This document shows positions 43,239 to 52,234 of a DNA stretch of 64,000 nucleotides, in pieces (position 1 is the stretch's first letter; the number at the start of each line of letters is the position of its first letter). The stretch is from Vibrio japonicus (GTDB taxonomy: Bacteria > Pseudomonadota > Gammaproteobacteria > Enterobacterales > Vibrionaceae). The notes beneath the pieces were generated by a model, which did not search any database, was not told where the DNA came from, and saw nothing but the letters and a program-made list of their open reading frames with translations. The translations under genes were made by a program, and so were the position numbers. The stretch covers positions 682,001 through 746,000 of the forward strand of contig NZ_CP102097.1 in NCBI RefSeq assembly GCF_024582835.1. Direction: 5' to 3'.

Positions 43239-44636
43239 TCATTTCGAACGGAATCGTGCGGTAAAATGGCGTAAAACAGGTGGCTCATATTCAAATGTGA
43301 GGCCTGTTAACTCATGTGCACGCTCTTTTAACGCAATGATCGCGTCAGCAATGTAATCCATATGGTCATTGGTATAAACGCGGCGTGGAATGGTTAGACG
43401 CATAAGCTCTAACTCAGATGCTTTCTGTTGTCCTGTTTCTGGATCTCGTCCTAGCAGCAGCGAGCCAATTTCTACAGCTCGAATGCCTGCTTCAAGGTAA
43501 AGAGCATTACATAGAACTTGCGCTGGGAACTGTTCTGCTGGGATATGAGGCAAAATCTTCGCAGCATCGACAAATACCGCATGGCCACCTGTTGGGTACT
43601 GAATCGGAATACCTCCTTCACGTAAACGCTCGCCCAAATATTGAACTTGGCTAATGCGGTAGTGTAAGTAGTCTTCATCCGCTGCTTCATATAAACCCCT
43701 CGCTAACGCTTCCATATCACGACCCGCCATACCACCGTAGGTCACAAAACCTTCCATTGGTACACAACGTGTCTGCACTGCTTGGAACAGTTCTTTGTGA
43801 TCGCGAATACAGCACAAGCCACCGATGTTCACCATAGGGTCTTTTTTCGCCGACATCGTTAGCATATCGCCATACTGGTACATCTCACGAATAATCTCCA
43901 GAATCGATTTGTCCTGATACCCTTCTTCGCGTTGCTTGATGAAATACGCATTCTCGCAGTATCGAGCCGAATCAATCACCACAGGGATATCATTCTTGCT
44001 GGCTATCTCATACACCGCGCGCATATTTTCCATCGAAACAGGCTGACCACCTGAACTGTTACAGGTGATGGTTGTAATGATTGCACAGATGTTTTGTGCG
44101 CCATGTTCTTCAATCGTCGCAACCAGTTTTTGCAGGTCAAAGTTACCTTTCCAGTCGTACGGAGTGGTCGTATCAAAGGCGTGCCTATCAACCACGTTAA
44201 TCGCCTTACCACCGTTCAGCTCAATGTGACCTGCTGTTGTATCGAAGTGATAGTTTGAAATGAACACGGGATCGGTACCGCCACGAACGGTTTTCATACG
44301 TTCAATTAACGCGGGAAACAGGATTTGCTCTGCGCCACGACCTTGGTGAGCAGGCACTGTCAATTCGTAACCGAAAAAGTGTTCTACGGCTCTACACAAG
44401 TTGTAGTAGTTTCGGCTACCTGCGTAAGACTCATCGCCCAGCATCAAACCTGCCCACTGATTGTCACTCATTGCGCCCGTGCCTGAGTCAGTCAGCAGAT
44501 CGATATACACGTCATCACTTCTCAACAAAAACGGGTTAAGCCCGGCTTCATTTAGCGCTTCAACTCGATCCTGATAAGTCGTCATCTTGATCGGTTCAAC
44601 CATTTTGATGCGGAAAGGTTCTGGGATTCGTTTCAT
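43239..44636 (-). CDS. tnaA: Tryptophanase
   Basis: 465 residues of the PLP-dependent beta-eliminating lyases, which degrade tryptophan to indole, pyruvate and ammonia. The PLP lysine lies in [15 protein letters not shown]; other blocks are [50 protein letters not shown] and [17 protein letters not shown]. By memory it is closer to the Proteus vulgaris tryptophanase than to E. coli TnaA. The ending [13 protein letters not shown] and phrase [13 protein letters not shown] support that. Tyrosine phenol-lyase is a related alternative, but the tnaC-like leader upstream supports tryptophanase. There is no tnaB permease gene next to it. Confidence 0.93.
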   Translation of the reverse strand: MKRIPEPFRIKMVEPIKMTTYQDRVEALNEAGLNPFLLRSDDVYIDLLTDSGTGAMSDNQWAGLMLGDESYAGSRNYYNLCRAVEHFFGYELTVPAHQGRGAEQILFPALIERMKTVRGGTDPVFISNYHFDTTAGHIELNGGKAINVVDRHAFDTTTPYDWKGNFDLQKLVATIEEHGAQNICAIITTITCNSSGGQPVSMENMRAVYEIASKNDIPVVIDSARYCENAYFIKQREEGYQDKSILEIIREMYQYGDMLTMSAKKDPMVNIGGLCCIRDHKELFQAVQTRCVPMEGFVTYGGMAGRDMEALARGLYEAADEDYLHYRISQVQYLGERLREGGIPIQYPTGGHAVFVDAAKILPHIPAEQFPAQVLCNALYLEAGIRAVEIGSLLLGRDPETGQQKASELELMRLTIPRRVYTNDHMDYIADAIIALKERAHELTGLTFEYEPPVLRHFTARFRSK

Positions 44637-44734
44637 TTTAATTTCCTATAGATGTGCGTCTTCCTGCATTACTATGCACAGAAGTAAAAACTTAGAGATA
44701 AACATTGACTGGGCATGGCTGCCCTAAAAGGAAA

Positions 44735-44836
44735 TTAAAGAGAAAGTGATTCTTTGCTTTGAAGGGATAAGCAATAGTCTAAATTAAACCATGACGACAA
44801 CACTAAACGGCTGTCGCGCATCCATATGCATTGCAT
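44735..44836 (-). CDS. tnaC: TnaC-type tryptophan leader peptide
   Basis: 33 codons starting at ATG 44836, with AAGGATAAC nine bases before, ending 98 bases before tnaA. The peptide reads MQCIWMRDSRLVLSSWFNLD followed by YCLSLQSKESLSL. WFNLD matches the WFNID core of E. coli TnaC (Trp12 and Asp16, which sense tryptophan in the ribosome exit tunnel). Here they are Trp16 and Asp20, or Trp11 and Asp15 if the internal ATG is used. The conserved proline near the end of TnaC is not seen at the matching position (Lys28 is there). Role inferred: ribosome stalling at high tryptophan allows transcription into tnaA. Confidence 0.75.
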   Translation of the reverse strand: MQCIWMRDSRLVLSSWFNLDYCLSLQSKESLSL

Positions 44837-45054
44837 AGCGTTATCCTTATCGTTGGTATTAGACATCGCATCAATATAGTGACATTTTTTTAGCTTTACC
44901 GTGAAACGTAGCGCAATTTTTTGATTAATTTAGATCTCAATAAAATAGAATAAACCGGAATACTGACGTTAGAAGCCCTAATATAGGGAATGGCTTCATA
45001 GTGAAAACTAAGGTTGCTACGCAACGTACACTCACATAGAAAAAGGCACACGAT
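44837..45054. promoter_or_regulatory. Divergent promoter region, tnaCA / DUF2057 gene
   Basis: About 220 bases, AT-rich, holding promoters for tnaC-tnaA (minus) and the DUF2057 gene (plus). No convincing CRP site was found, although tna operons are usually CRP-dependent. Confidence 0.4.
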
Positions 45055-45684
45055 ATGCAACTAAAACACCTACCTTTTGCTTTCATGATTCTGGGGCTTA
45101 GCGGCTCTGCAGTCGCTCAGGTTACAATGGACATTCCAGACAGCATTGAAGTCATCGTGGCAAATGGCTCCTCTCCTGAACTGAAAGGAGGCATGTTTGA
45201 TGCGAACCAAACGCTGGCTCTCCAAGATGGTGAGAACCAAATTCTATTTCGTTACAAGCCCTACTTTCATCAGGGTAACGATCGCATTATCGTTGAGAGC
45301 CAGCCAATCATCGCCACATTCCACGCGAACGATATGGATCTAAACTTCGATCTGCCAAAGTATCGCAATTTGAGTGAAGCTAAGAAAAATATTAATAGCG
45401 CTAGCTGGCAACTGCGAGACAAAAGTCATCAGCCTGTTGAGGCTGAGTATGATCAGCTGGTCATCGAAGGTATGCAAATCGGCCGTAACTACCAGCAAGA
45501 GCTGCTTGAGTACAACCGAAAAGGTGGTGTCGCGGCGATTTATGTGAACGGCATGGCAACGGGCAAAGCAGAGTTCACCTCACAAGAAGGTGCCAATACC
45601 GCAGAAGAAATGCTGCATTTTTGGTACAACAAAGCAGATGAAAAAACCAAAGCTCGCTTTAAGCAGTTTGTCCAAAACCACTAA
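45055..45684 (+). CDS. DUF2057 (YccT-like) periplasmic protein
   Basis: 209 residues with a Sec signal peptide (MQLKHLPFAFMILGLSGSAVAQ). Sequence fits DUF2057: VTMDIPDSIEVIVANGSSPELKGGMFDANQTLALQDGENQILFRYKPYF, a beta-rich repeat-like start. The E. coli member YccT has been linked to control of curli; no curli genes are in this window. Function here is unknown. Its neighbours are tnaCA (divergent) and the copper-delivery operon downstream. Confidence 0.85.
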   Translation: MQLKHLPFAFMILGLSGSAVAQVTMDIPDSIEVIVANGSSPELKGGMFDANQTLALQDGENQILFRYKPYFHQGNDRIIVESQPIIATFHANDMDLNFDLPKYRNLSEAKKNINSASWQLRDKSHQPVEAEYDQLVIEGMQIGRNYQQELLEYNRKGGVAAIYVNGMATGKAEFTSQEGANTAEEMLHFWYNKADEKTKARFKQFVQNH

Positions 45685-45812
45685 TTGTGGCACTGGCTGG
45701 GCCTAGTTTCCAGCCAGTTTCTCACGATACAAAGCATAGAATTTTAAGCGGCCTCATGGATTTACATCCTCATAATGTTAGGATGACCCTTTCAAAATAT
45801 TGAGAGATTACC

Positions 45813-46241
45813 GTGTCCTCGCCAGTAAAACTTTTAGCCATCGCATTGGCATTAACCGTCGGTTTTTTTGCAGGCGACCTGTATGAAACATTCCAAAATA
45901 GGTCGAAAAGCACGTCACTTAGCGACTATTGCTTACTGTCTACCAAAGCGTGTCTACAAGATGACATAAAAGTCACCGTAGACCGCGATATCAGCCAACC
46001 ACTTATTCCCACTCAAGTCACCGTTGAATGGCCTCAATCTGAAGCTAATGAATTGTTCTTAAAGCTGGAAGGTCATGAGATGGAAATGGGAGTAGTCATT
46101 TTCAAACTTCAAAAAAATGCACAAGGTTCGTTTAGCGGTGAAGTCATCTTACCGGTTTGCACGACGGACTCCATGACTTGGGTTGGCGAGCTTTCTGATG
46201 GTCAACAATTAATGAAAACATCTCTGAGGATGGAAAGATGA
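45813..46241 (+). CDS. Membrane-anchored hypothetical protein of the Sco operon
   Basis: 142 residues from a GTG start. One N-terminal membrane helix (LLAIALALTVGFFAGDLYETF), then a small extracytoplasmic domain with three cysteines (DYCLLSTKACLQDD and LPVCTT) and PTQVTVEWPQSEANELFLKLEGHEMEMGVVIFKL. I do not recognise a named family. The HEMEMG stretch is rich in His/Met, as in copper-handling proteins, and the gene overlaps the Sco gene by 4 bases (ATGA). A role in periplasmic copper handling is a reasonable inference. Confidence 0.75.
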   Translation: MSSPVKLLAIALALTVGFFAGDLYETFQNRSKSTSLSDYCLLSTKACLQDDIKVTVDRDISQPLIPTQVTVEWPQSEANELFLKLEGHEMEMGVVIFKLQKNAQGSFSGEVILPVCTTDSMTWVGELSDGQQLMKTSLRMER

Positions 46242-46834
46242 GTAAGAAATGGTCCCTAATCTTAGTGGTCGCTTTCGCGTTGGGCTTTGGTCTAAAAACG
46301 TACCTAAATTCGGAAGCACCAGCGCCGACTCCACAAGCACAACAAACGGTGCTTTTTGGTCAAGATAACCAACCGGTAGACATCTTTGATCAACAAGATA
46401 CTCGAGTTCGCGTGGTTTACTTTGGCTTTACTCACTGTCCTGACGTTTGTCCAACCTCGCTCGCTATGCTGGCAGGTGCTTTAAATCAAATTGATGACAA
46501 AACCAAAGCCAAACTCCGCCCGATGTTTATTTCGCTGGATCCCGAGCGTGACGCAGCTGCTGATTCTTATAAGTATGCGCAGTATTTCCACCCTATGATA
46601 GAGGGGTTATCGGCACCTTTGGATGTGACCACCCCATTAGCCCATCGCTACGGTGTGATATTTCGCAAAACAGAACTCGAAAACTCAGAATTGAAATACA
46701 CACTTGATCACAGCTCCTACTTTTATTTCCTGAAGCCGGATGGCACGCTCATCACTAAAGTGCCGCACACGCTTACACCTGCACCACTTGTAGAAGCATT
46801 CAAAACGATCACATTAGAAGGGAATGAGTCATGA
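46238..46834 (+). CDS. Sco1/SenC family copper chaperone
   Basis: 198 residues. N-terminal membrane anchor (LILVVAFALGFGLKTYL), thioredoxin-like fold with the copper-binding CPDVC (Cys67 and Cys71) and the conserved His158 in YTLDHSSYFYFL. Sco proteins deliver copper or reduce the CuA site of cytochrome c oxidase in the periplasm. It is coupled by ATGA overlaps to the genes before and after it (46241 and 46831-46834). No oxidase subunit is adjacent. Confidence 0.94.
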   Translation: MSKKWSLILVVAFALGFGLKTYLNSEAPAPTPQAQQTVLFGQDNQPVDIFDQQDTRVRVVYFGFTHCPDVCPTSLAMLAGALNQIDDKTKAKLRPMFISLDPERDAAADSYKYAQYFHPMIEGLSAPLDVTTPLAHRYGVIFRKTELENSELKYTLDHSSYFYFLKPDGTLITKVPHTLTPAPLVEAFKTITLEGNES

Positions 46835-47274
46835 AATTGAAAATAGCATTGTTAGCGACATTAGCCCTAAGCCCAATCGCATACGCAAAAATGGATGTGA
46901 TGGCTCATCACGCGTACGCCCGTGCGACGCCACCAACGGCTGCCACCAGCGCGGTATTTGCTGAGATCGTCAATACAGGCAGCGATGACCGCTTCATTGT
47001 GTCTGCTTCGACGGAGGCAGCTGGAAAAGTGGAACTTCATGATGTAATCAAGGACGGTGACGTCATGAAGATGCGCCAAATTGATAAAATTAAAGTACCC
47101 GCCAACAGTACAGCAGTTCTAAAACCGGGCAGCTTACACATTATGTTGTTCGATCTAACCAAGCCACTGGTTGAAGGTGACAAGATTGACGTTGAAATTT
47201 CTTTTGCGAACGGAGAGAAACAAACATTCAGCGCACCGATCAAAAAAGTGATGAGTGGTATGAAACACCACTAA
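46831..47274 (+). CDS. PCu(A)C periplasmic copper chaperone
   Basis: 147 residues with a signal peptide (MKLKIALLATLALSPIAYA). The copper site follows the family rule H-x10-M-x21-H-x-M exactly: His70, Met81, His103, Met105. It carries Cu(I) to Sco or directly to the CuA site of cytochrome oxidase. It ends GMKHH. It is the last gene of the three-gene operon and is followed by a strong terminator. Confidence 0.95.
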   Translation: MKLKIALLATLALSPIAYAKMDVMAHHAYARATPPTAATSAVFAEIVNTGSDDRFIVSASTEAAGKVELHDVIKDGDVMKMRQIDKIKVPANSTAVLKPGSLHIMLFDLTKPLVEGDKIDVEISFANGEKQTFSAPIKKVMSGMKHH

Positions 47275-47295
47275 TAGCATCAATAAGTGTCAATC

Positions 47296-47321
47296 AAAAG
47301 GAGCGTATTGCTCCTTTTTTT
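47296..47321 (+). terminator. Terminator of the Sco/PCu(A)C operon
   Basis: AAAAGGAGC (47296-47304) pairs with GCTCCTTTT (47310-47318) around a 5-base loop, in a T-run. Confidence 0.9.
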
Positions 47322-47499
47322 ATTATGAACAAAGGGATAAATACGATACAAAAACCAGAGGTTTACTATCCGATTAATTTATCCTACTAATTAAAAATAA
47401 ATTCTAGACACATTATTTCAACACGATAGTATATTTCGCTCAGTTTATACTAACTGAAGTAACAACAATTCTATAACACTACTCATTGCAGGGATAACT

Positions 47500-48723
47500 A
47501 TGCAACACAACTCTATTATTGCCCGTTTTGCGCGTGGCAATCTGGTTTTGCAAATCCTAGCCGGCATCATTCTTGGTGTGGGTTTAGCGACTATTGCACC
47601 AGAATACGCCAAAAGCGCAGGATTACTTGGTAGCCTTTTTGTTGGAGCATTAAAAGCTGTCGCACCTATTCTGGTTTTTATTCTGGTCGCAGCTTCCATT
47701 GCGAACCAAAAGAAAAACCAACACACTTATATGCGTCCTATCGTAGTTCTTTACCTTTTAGGTACGTTTGCAGCCGCTCTGGTTGCTGTCGGACTTAGCT
47801 TCTTATTCCCTACTACGTTGACACTCGCATCTGGCGCGGAAGGTGCTACACCTCCTCAAGGTATTGCGGAAGTGTTAAACACCCTGCTATTTAAACTGGT
47901 AGATAACCCTGTTAACGCACTCATGAGCGCGAACTATATCGGTATTCTAGCTTGGGCAATTGGTTTGGGCTTAGCTCTACACCACGCATCAGGCACAACG
48001 AAAGCCGTCTTCGAAGACCTTAGCCACGGCGTTTCGCAAATCGTGCGCTTTATCATTCGTCTTGCACCGTTTGGTATTTTCGGCCTTGTATCTGCAACAC
48101 TAGCAACGACTGGTTTTGACGCTCTGTCTGGCTACGCGCAACTTCTAGCGGTACTGCTTGGTTCAATGGCGATTATTGCTCTAGTTGTAAACCCACTTAT
48201 TGTTCTGGCAAAAACGGGCGAAAACCCTTACCCACTTGTACTGCAATGTTTGCGTGAAAGTGGCGTGACAGCATTCTTCACACGTTCAAGTGCTGCCAAC
48301 ATCCCAGTAAACATGGCGCTTTGTGAAAAGCTTAAATTGGATGAAGATACTTACTCGGTTTCCATCCCTCTTGGCGCAACCATCAATATGGGCGGTGCGG
48401 CAATCACGATTACAACACTAACACTCGCAGCGGTTCACACGTTGGGAATCGAAGTCGATCTGCTAACAGCAGTACTGCTTAGTGTTGTCGCTGCGGTATC
48501 TGCATGTGGTGCGTCAGGTGTTGCTGGTGGCTCACTACTGCTTATCCCACTGGCGTGTAGTCTGTTTGGTATTCCAAATGAAATTGCGATGCAAGTTGTC
48601 GCAGTTGGCTTTATTATTGGTGTAATTCAAGACTCTGCTGAAACAGCACTAAACAGCTCTACTGACGTTGTCTTTACTGCGGCTGTGTGTAAAGCCAAAC
48701 ACAAAGAAGAACAAGGTTCTTAG
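47500..48723 (+). CDS. sstT: Na+/serine-threonine symporter SstT
   Basis: 407 residues and about eight to nine membrane helices of the DAACS (dicarboxylate/amino acid:cation symporter) family. It shows the family's serine-rich hairpin [20 protein letters not shown], the binding motif [18 protein letters not shown], and [23 protein letters not shown]. The start [30 protein letters not shown] matches SstT. It imports serine and threonine with sodium. Monocistronic, closed by a terminator shared with the Sel1 gene. Confidence 0.96.
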   Translation: MQHNSIIARFARGNLVLQILAGIILGVGLATIAPEYAKSAGLLGSLFVGALKAVAPILVFILVAASIANQKKNQHTYMRPIVVLYLLGTFAAALVAVGLSFLFPTTLTLASGAEGATPPQGIAEVLNTLLFKLVDNPVNALMSANYIGILAWAIGLGLALHHASGTTKAVFEDLSHGVSQIVRFIIRLAPFGIFGLVSATLATTGFDALSGYAQLLAVLLGSMAIIALVVNPLIVLAKTGENPYPLVLQCLRESGVTAFFTRSSAANIPVNMALCEKLKLDEDTYSVSIPLGATINMGGAAITITTLTLAAVHTLGIEVDLLTAVLLSVVAAVSACGASGVAGGSLLLIPLACSLFGIPNEIAMQVVAVGFIIGVIQDSAETALNSSTDVVFTAAVCKAKHKEEQGS

Positions 48724-48740
48724 TTCTAAGATATTGACTG

Positions 48741-48770
48741 AAACGGCCTCACAGTGTGAGGCCGTTTTTA
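48741..48770. terminator. Bidirectional terminator, sstT / Sel1 gene
   Basis: AAACGGCCTCAC (48741-48752) pairs with GTGAGGCCGTTT (48756-48767), 3-base loop, T-run after. The convergent Sel1 gene ends at 48825. Confidence 0.85.
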
Positions 48771-48824
48771 TTTGTGGCGATACTGCGCCTAATGGATTAC
48801 CTAATGAATTGATATTGAGTGATC

Positions 48825-49955
48825 TTAATAAACCTGACGAAAATCTAGCTTGTCAGGTTTATCCTCCAGATCTGGCAGGTTGTTACTGTTTTCAAGTACT
48901 TGCTCTGGAGCAACCACTTGGTCAACATCACCTTCCATGGGTTGCTCGGATTCCTCTAGCGGAATATTACGTTTATATAGTTTATTCAATGCTTTAATAA
49001 TTGAGTGCTTACCCACTCTATTTTCATTGATTTTTCTTAGCATCGGCTTGCTTAAACCTTGTAAACCGACAACCGTATCAACGCCAATATTCATGGCAAC
49101 CTTATCTCTGAGTAATCTCGCTGGCGCGTAACCCAATTGGCACGCTAGAAATAGCCAAATATAGGCAATCGCATTTCCACTAGGTCGCTGGTCAATCCAT
49201 GCCTCTCCTGCGCTATACATCGCCTTTACATCGCCCTTTTCTGCCGCTCTCTCAATCCAGTAACATCCTTTTTCATGGTTTGGTTTAACACCCAGTCCAT
49301 TCAGATAACTGAGACCCAACTTCATACGACCTTCATTGCTTTTTAGGTAAGCGGCTTTACGAAAACACTCGAACGAAAATGCAGGATCGGGTTTAGGGTT
49401 GTTGTCGGAAATCCACCAGTCTCCAAGAAAGAGTAACGCTCCAACATGATTATAATTCGCGGCAGACTCTATAACTTCGATAGCCTTATGCTGATCCGCG
49501 TCTATGCCTCTGCCATAAAATAGCGCAACACCCATTTCAAACTTACTGTCTAGGTTTCCATCTTGAGCCGCTATGCAGGTTTGCCAAAATTTCGATTGCT
49601 CCTGCAACACTAAGTCCGTCGTCATTGTATTGCTGATACGCACCACACCGTACATGCCAGTGACATTGTCTAATTTTGCTGCTTTCGTGTACCAATAAAG
49701 GGCTTCTTTAGGTTTCTTGCGTTCCACCTCTTTCGCCAGAAACAGAATAGAAGGCACATCGCCATTTTCTGCCTTAAGCAAGCGTTCCTGACGCTCTTGT
49801 TTACGATTTTTTTCCATCGCTTTTCGATATGCGATCTCTCGCTCTCGACGCTCATGCTCTAAGCGCTTTTTACGAACAGACAGCACAAACATCCACATAA
49901 ACATGGCGAGAAGCAAAAGCCCAGTAATCCCTATCGCGATCCCAATAATATTCAT
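48825..49955 (-). CDS. Membrane-anchored Sel1-repeat protein
   Basis: 376 residues. One N-terminal membrane helix (IIGIAIGITGLLLLAMFMWMFVL), a basic/charged coiled-coil stretch (RKKRLEHERREREIAYRKAMEKNRKQERQERLL), then Sel1-like repeats (for example FEMGVALFYGRGIDADQHKAIEVIESAANYNHVGALLFLG and MKLGLSYLNGLGVKPNHEKGCYWIERAAEKGDVKAMYSAG). The C-terminal tail (~70 residues) is acidic. Sel1 repeats mediate protein-protein contacts; no specific partner can be named. Monocistronic. Confidence 0.85.
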   Translation of the reverse strand: MNIIGIAIGITGLLLLAMFMWMFVLSVRKKRLEHERREREIAYRKAMEKNRKQERQERLLKAENGDVPSILFLAKEVERKKPKEALYWYTKAAKLDNVTGMYGVVRISNTMTTDLVLQEQSKFWQTCIAAQDGNLDSKFEMGVALFYGRGIDADQHKAIEVIESAANYNHVGALLFLGDWWISDNNPKPDPAFSFECFRKAAYLKSNEGRMKLGLSYLNGLGVKPNHEKGCYWIERAAEKGDVKAMYSAGEAWIDQRPSGNAIAYIWLFLACQLGYAPARLLRDKVAMNIGVDTVVGLQGLSKPMLRKINENRVGKHSIIKALNKLYKRNIPLEESEQPMEGDVDQVVAPEQVLENSNNLPDLEDKPDKLDFRQVY

Positions 49956-50330
49956 TCAGTTTTCTTTTTCGTGACTTAGCTTGATCTTTATCGGCAGAGT
50001 TCCGAAGGAGTTGAGCCTGATAATAGAACTCTATTAAACAGCATTCTCTGTTCTTTAACCTTACCAACGCCCATATTTCAGACTCGTTCTCTGCTCCGCT
50101 CACACTTTTTGTACAATACCGTAAAAATTAACGGCGAAAATTAATGGGCATGAAACAAACAACAAGTAGAATCAATAACGCTAAAACTCAGCTTTTTCAC
50201 CCTACTATCCCGATTGAATCAAAATTAATTATTAAATTTTGACCAAAAACAATGGCAGACCGCTTACACTTATTTTATAATGCGAATTAATGTTTCAGAA
50301 CATCATGGATTTCAATAGTAGGGGCACACA
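49956..50330. promoter_or_regulatory. Regulatory region upstream of nagB
   Basis: About 375 bases. A 77-codon GTG frame on the minus strand (49870-50103) has no recognisable domain and overlaps the Sel1 gene, so I did not call it. The part near nagB contains an AT-rich palindromic stretch (50221-50240) and the NagC-like operator. Confidence 0.5.
50270..50290. promoter_or_regulatory. NagC-like operator overlapping a TATAAT box
   Basis: TTATTTTATAATGCGAATTA (then A) fits the palindromic NagC pattern (TTATT...AATAA-like ends with a CG-containing centre). It contains TATAAT (50276-50281), a good -10 element with TGGCAG 17 bases upstream. Repression of nagB by a NagC homologue relieved by GlcNAc-6-P is expected from other gamma-proteobacteria. 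Confidence 0.5.
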
Positions 50331-51131
50331 ATGAGACTTATCCCGTTAAAACAATCAGCACAAGTAGGTAAATGGGCTGCGGCTCACATTGTTAAACGTA
50401 TCAATGATTTTAAACCAACGGCAGAACGTCCATTTGTTTTGGGCCTACCAACTGGTGGTACACCACTTGCGACTTACAACGCACTGATCGAATTGCACAA
50501 AGCTGGTGAAGTGAGCTTTAAGCATGTTGTGACATTTAACATGGATGAGTACATCGGCATCCCTGCGGATCACCCAGAGTCATACCGCTCTTTCATGTAC
50601 AACAACTTCTTTAACCACATTGATATCCAAGAAGAGAACATCAACCTTCTTGACGGTAATGCAGCAGACAACGACGCTGAATGCAAACGCTATGAAGACA
50701 AGATCAAATCTTACGGTAAGATTAATCTATTCATGGGTGGTGTAGGGAACGATGGCCATATCGCATTTAATGAGCCAGCATCTTCGCTATCTTCGCGCAC
50801 GCGCATCAAAACACTGACTGAAGATACTCGCATCGCTAACTCTCGTTTCTTTGATGGCGATATTAACCAAGTACCTAAATACGCACTGACTATTGGTGTA
50901 GGCACGCTACTTGATGCGGAAGAAATCATGATTCTGGTTACTGGTCACAACAAAGCGCTCGCTCTAGAAGCCGCTGTCGAAGGGTCAGTCAACCATCTAT
51001 GGACAGTCTCTGCACTTCAGCTTCATCCGAAAGCCGTTATCGTGTGTGATGAACCTGCAACTCAAGAGCTAAAAGTGAAAACGGTGAAGTACTTTACCGA
51101 GCTAGAAGCTAAGAACATCATCGGTTTCTAA
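50331..51131 (+). CDS. nagB: Glucosamine-6-phosphate deaminase
   Basis: 266 residues, hexameric enzyme converting glucosamine-6-phosphate to fructose-6-phosphate plus ammonia. It starts [20 protein letters not shown]. Active-site residues match E. coli NagB position by position: Asp72 (NMDEYIGI), Asp141, His143 and Glu148 ([16 protein letters not shown]). It completes catabolism of chitin-derived GlcNAc; chiA is at 40.3 kb. Here it is alone, without nagA or nagC. A terminator follows. Confidence 0.97.
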   Translation: MRLIPLKQSAQVGKWAAAHIVKRINDFKPTAERPFVLGLPTGGTPLATYNALIELHKAGEVSFKHVVTFNMDEYIGIPADHPESYRSFMYNNFFNHIDIQEENINLLDGNAADNDAECKRYEDKIKSYGKINLFMGGVGNDGHIAFNEPASSLSSRTRIKTLTEDTRIANSRFFDGDINQVPKYALTIGVGTLLDAEEIMILVTGHNKALALEAAVEGSVNHLWTVSALQLHPKAVIVCDEPATQELKVKTVKYFTELEAKNIIGF

Positions 51132-51148
51132 CTAAGCGACTAACACGT

Positions 51149-51207
51149 AAAAATCCGAGTATTATCACGCGACTCAAAGTCTTTGATAAACTCGGATTTT
51201 TGATTTT
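51149..51207 (+). terminator. Terminator of nagB
   Basis: AAAAATCCGAGT (51149-51160) pairs with ACTCGGATTTTT (51190-51201), with a 29-base loop and further T-rich sequence. Confidence 0.75.
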
Positions 51208-51224
51208 TCTCAATCACTTAGAGA

Positions 51225-51401
51225 TTACTCTTCAGGGAACTCGCCTCTGTTTCCTTGATTGTCACCGCTAGCGTGCCAATGCTCATTAGGGTCATAAGCT
51301 TCATCACACAAATCGATGGTATAGCCCATTTCCTGAATTTCTTTGATGGTAAGATTATCTGCCAATTTGGTGATCTCACCTCGTTCATTGCGCAACTCCA
51401 T
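51225..51401 (-). CDS. Small acidic hypothetical protein
   Basis: 58 residues from the ATG at 51401, which has a strong GGAGG about five bases upstream; the same frame is open to an ATG at 51440. The sequence MELRNERGEITKLADNLTIKEIQEMGYTIDLCDEAYDPNEHWH ends acidic (GDNQGNRGEFPEE). No family recognised. The good ribosome site and clean codon use argue that it is real. Confidence 0.6.
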   Translation of the reverse strand: MELRNERGEITKLADNLTIKEIQEMGYTIDLCDEAYDPNEHWHASGDNQGNRGEFPEE

Positions 51402-51581
51402 ACACCCTCCTTCCATCCAATCTTTACGAACATCCAACACAAAGTATAGATAACATTTTGGGGTTGGTTACATCACGCAAGCCGCGTATTTTACAGAAAC
51501 CTAACATAGGTTCACATTAATCGAACATTGTTTTTAACAACGGCAACTACTCTTTACTACATAAAGATTAGGAGTAGTCGT

Positions 51582-52004
51582 ATGAAACTTAGACTCAATG
51601 ATAACCAATATTGTCCAAACGGTTCGAATACACTCGGGCGATCATTTGCTCGAGGCAGTGCGCTAGCAACCATGATTTTAGCCGTTGGTCTGGCAACACC
51701 AAGTGGTGCAATGGCGAAGGGACGTCATGATCATGATAGTTCTTACTATGGCCACTATGATGACCACCGCGGTCACCACAAACATCATAAACCCCGCAAA
51801 CACTATTATAAAAAACATCACCACCATCATCATCGGGATGTTGTCGTAATAAGAGAGCGACCAAGATATGAGCACTACCACCGTAGCAGCCTACCAGAAC
51901 TCGTGACTTTTGCGGTCATAGCAGGCGCGACCTACGCAATTAATGATAACCACTACTACAAACAGCGCGGTGACAATTACGACTATGTACCCCGCCCACG
52001 CTAG
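51582..52004 (+). CDS. Histidine-rich exported protein
   Basis: 140 residues from the ATG at 51582 with TTAGGAG before it; an upstream in-frame start at 51528 is less likely. It has an N-terminal stretch and then a signal-like helix (LATMILAVGLATPSGAMA). The mature part starts KGRHDHDSSYYGHYDDHRGHHKHHKPRKHYYKKHHHHHH, very rich in His, Tyr, Lys and Asp, then SLPELVTFAVIAGATYAIND and a YY/YDY tail. It should bind divalent metals such as nickel, zinc or copper. It resembles small His-rich periplasmic proteins of unknown role; a second hydrophobic segment may anchor it. Confidence 0.7.
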   Translation: MKLRLNDNQYCPNGSNTLGRSFARGSALATMILAVGLATPSGAMAKGRHDHDSSYYGHYDDHRGHHKHHKPRKHYYKKHHHHHHRDVVVIRERPRYEHYHRSSLPELVTFAVIAGATYAINDNHYYKQRGDNYDYVPRPR

Positions 52005-52036
52005 TTTTTTCTGAGTTAATCTCTTCCCCCTAACTT

Positions 52037-52066
52037 AGCGCCCTGCAAATCTGGGCGTTTTTTTTC
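52037..52066 (+). terminator. Terminator of the His-rich gene
   Basis: AGCGCCC (52037-52043) pairs with GGGCGTT (52053-52059; central five bases perfect), followed by a run of T. Confidence 0.8.
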
Positions 52067-52234
52067 TTAAGGCCCTATGAATGCTCCATTAGGCACTCAC
52101 CTTTGGATGAAGGCCCATGGCCTTACTTTAAATCCGCATGAATTGATGAAAATCACTTGAGTCATTGCCAAACTCATGTAACGTATTTGTCGTCACTTCC
52201 CCGATGCCTTCGAACTCAGAGAAAAATCGCAACT

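Noticed and set aside
49870..50103. 77-codon frame on the minus strand before the Sel1 gene
   Set aside because: GTG start without a clear ribosome site, no recognisable domain, and it overlaps the start of the Sel1 gene out of frame.
51841..52004. Treating the histidine-rich protein as a cloning tag artefact
   Set aside because: The His run is embedded in a longer His/Tyr/Lys/Asp-rich natural sequence after a signal-like helix, with a native ribosome site and terminator.
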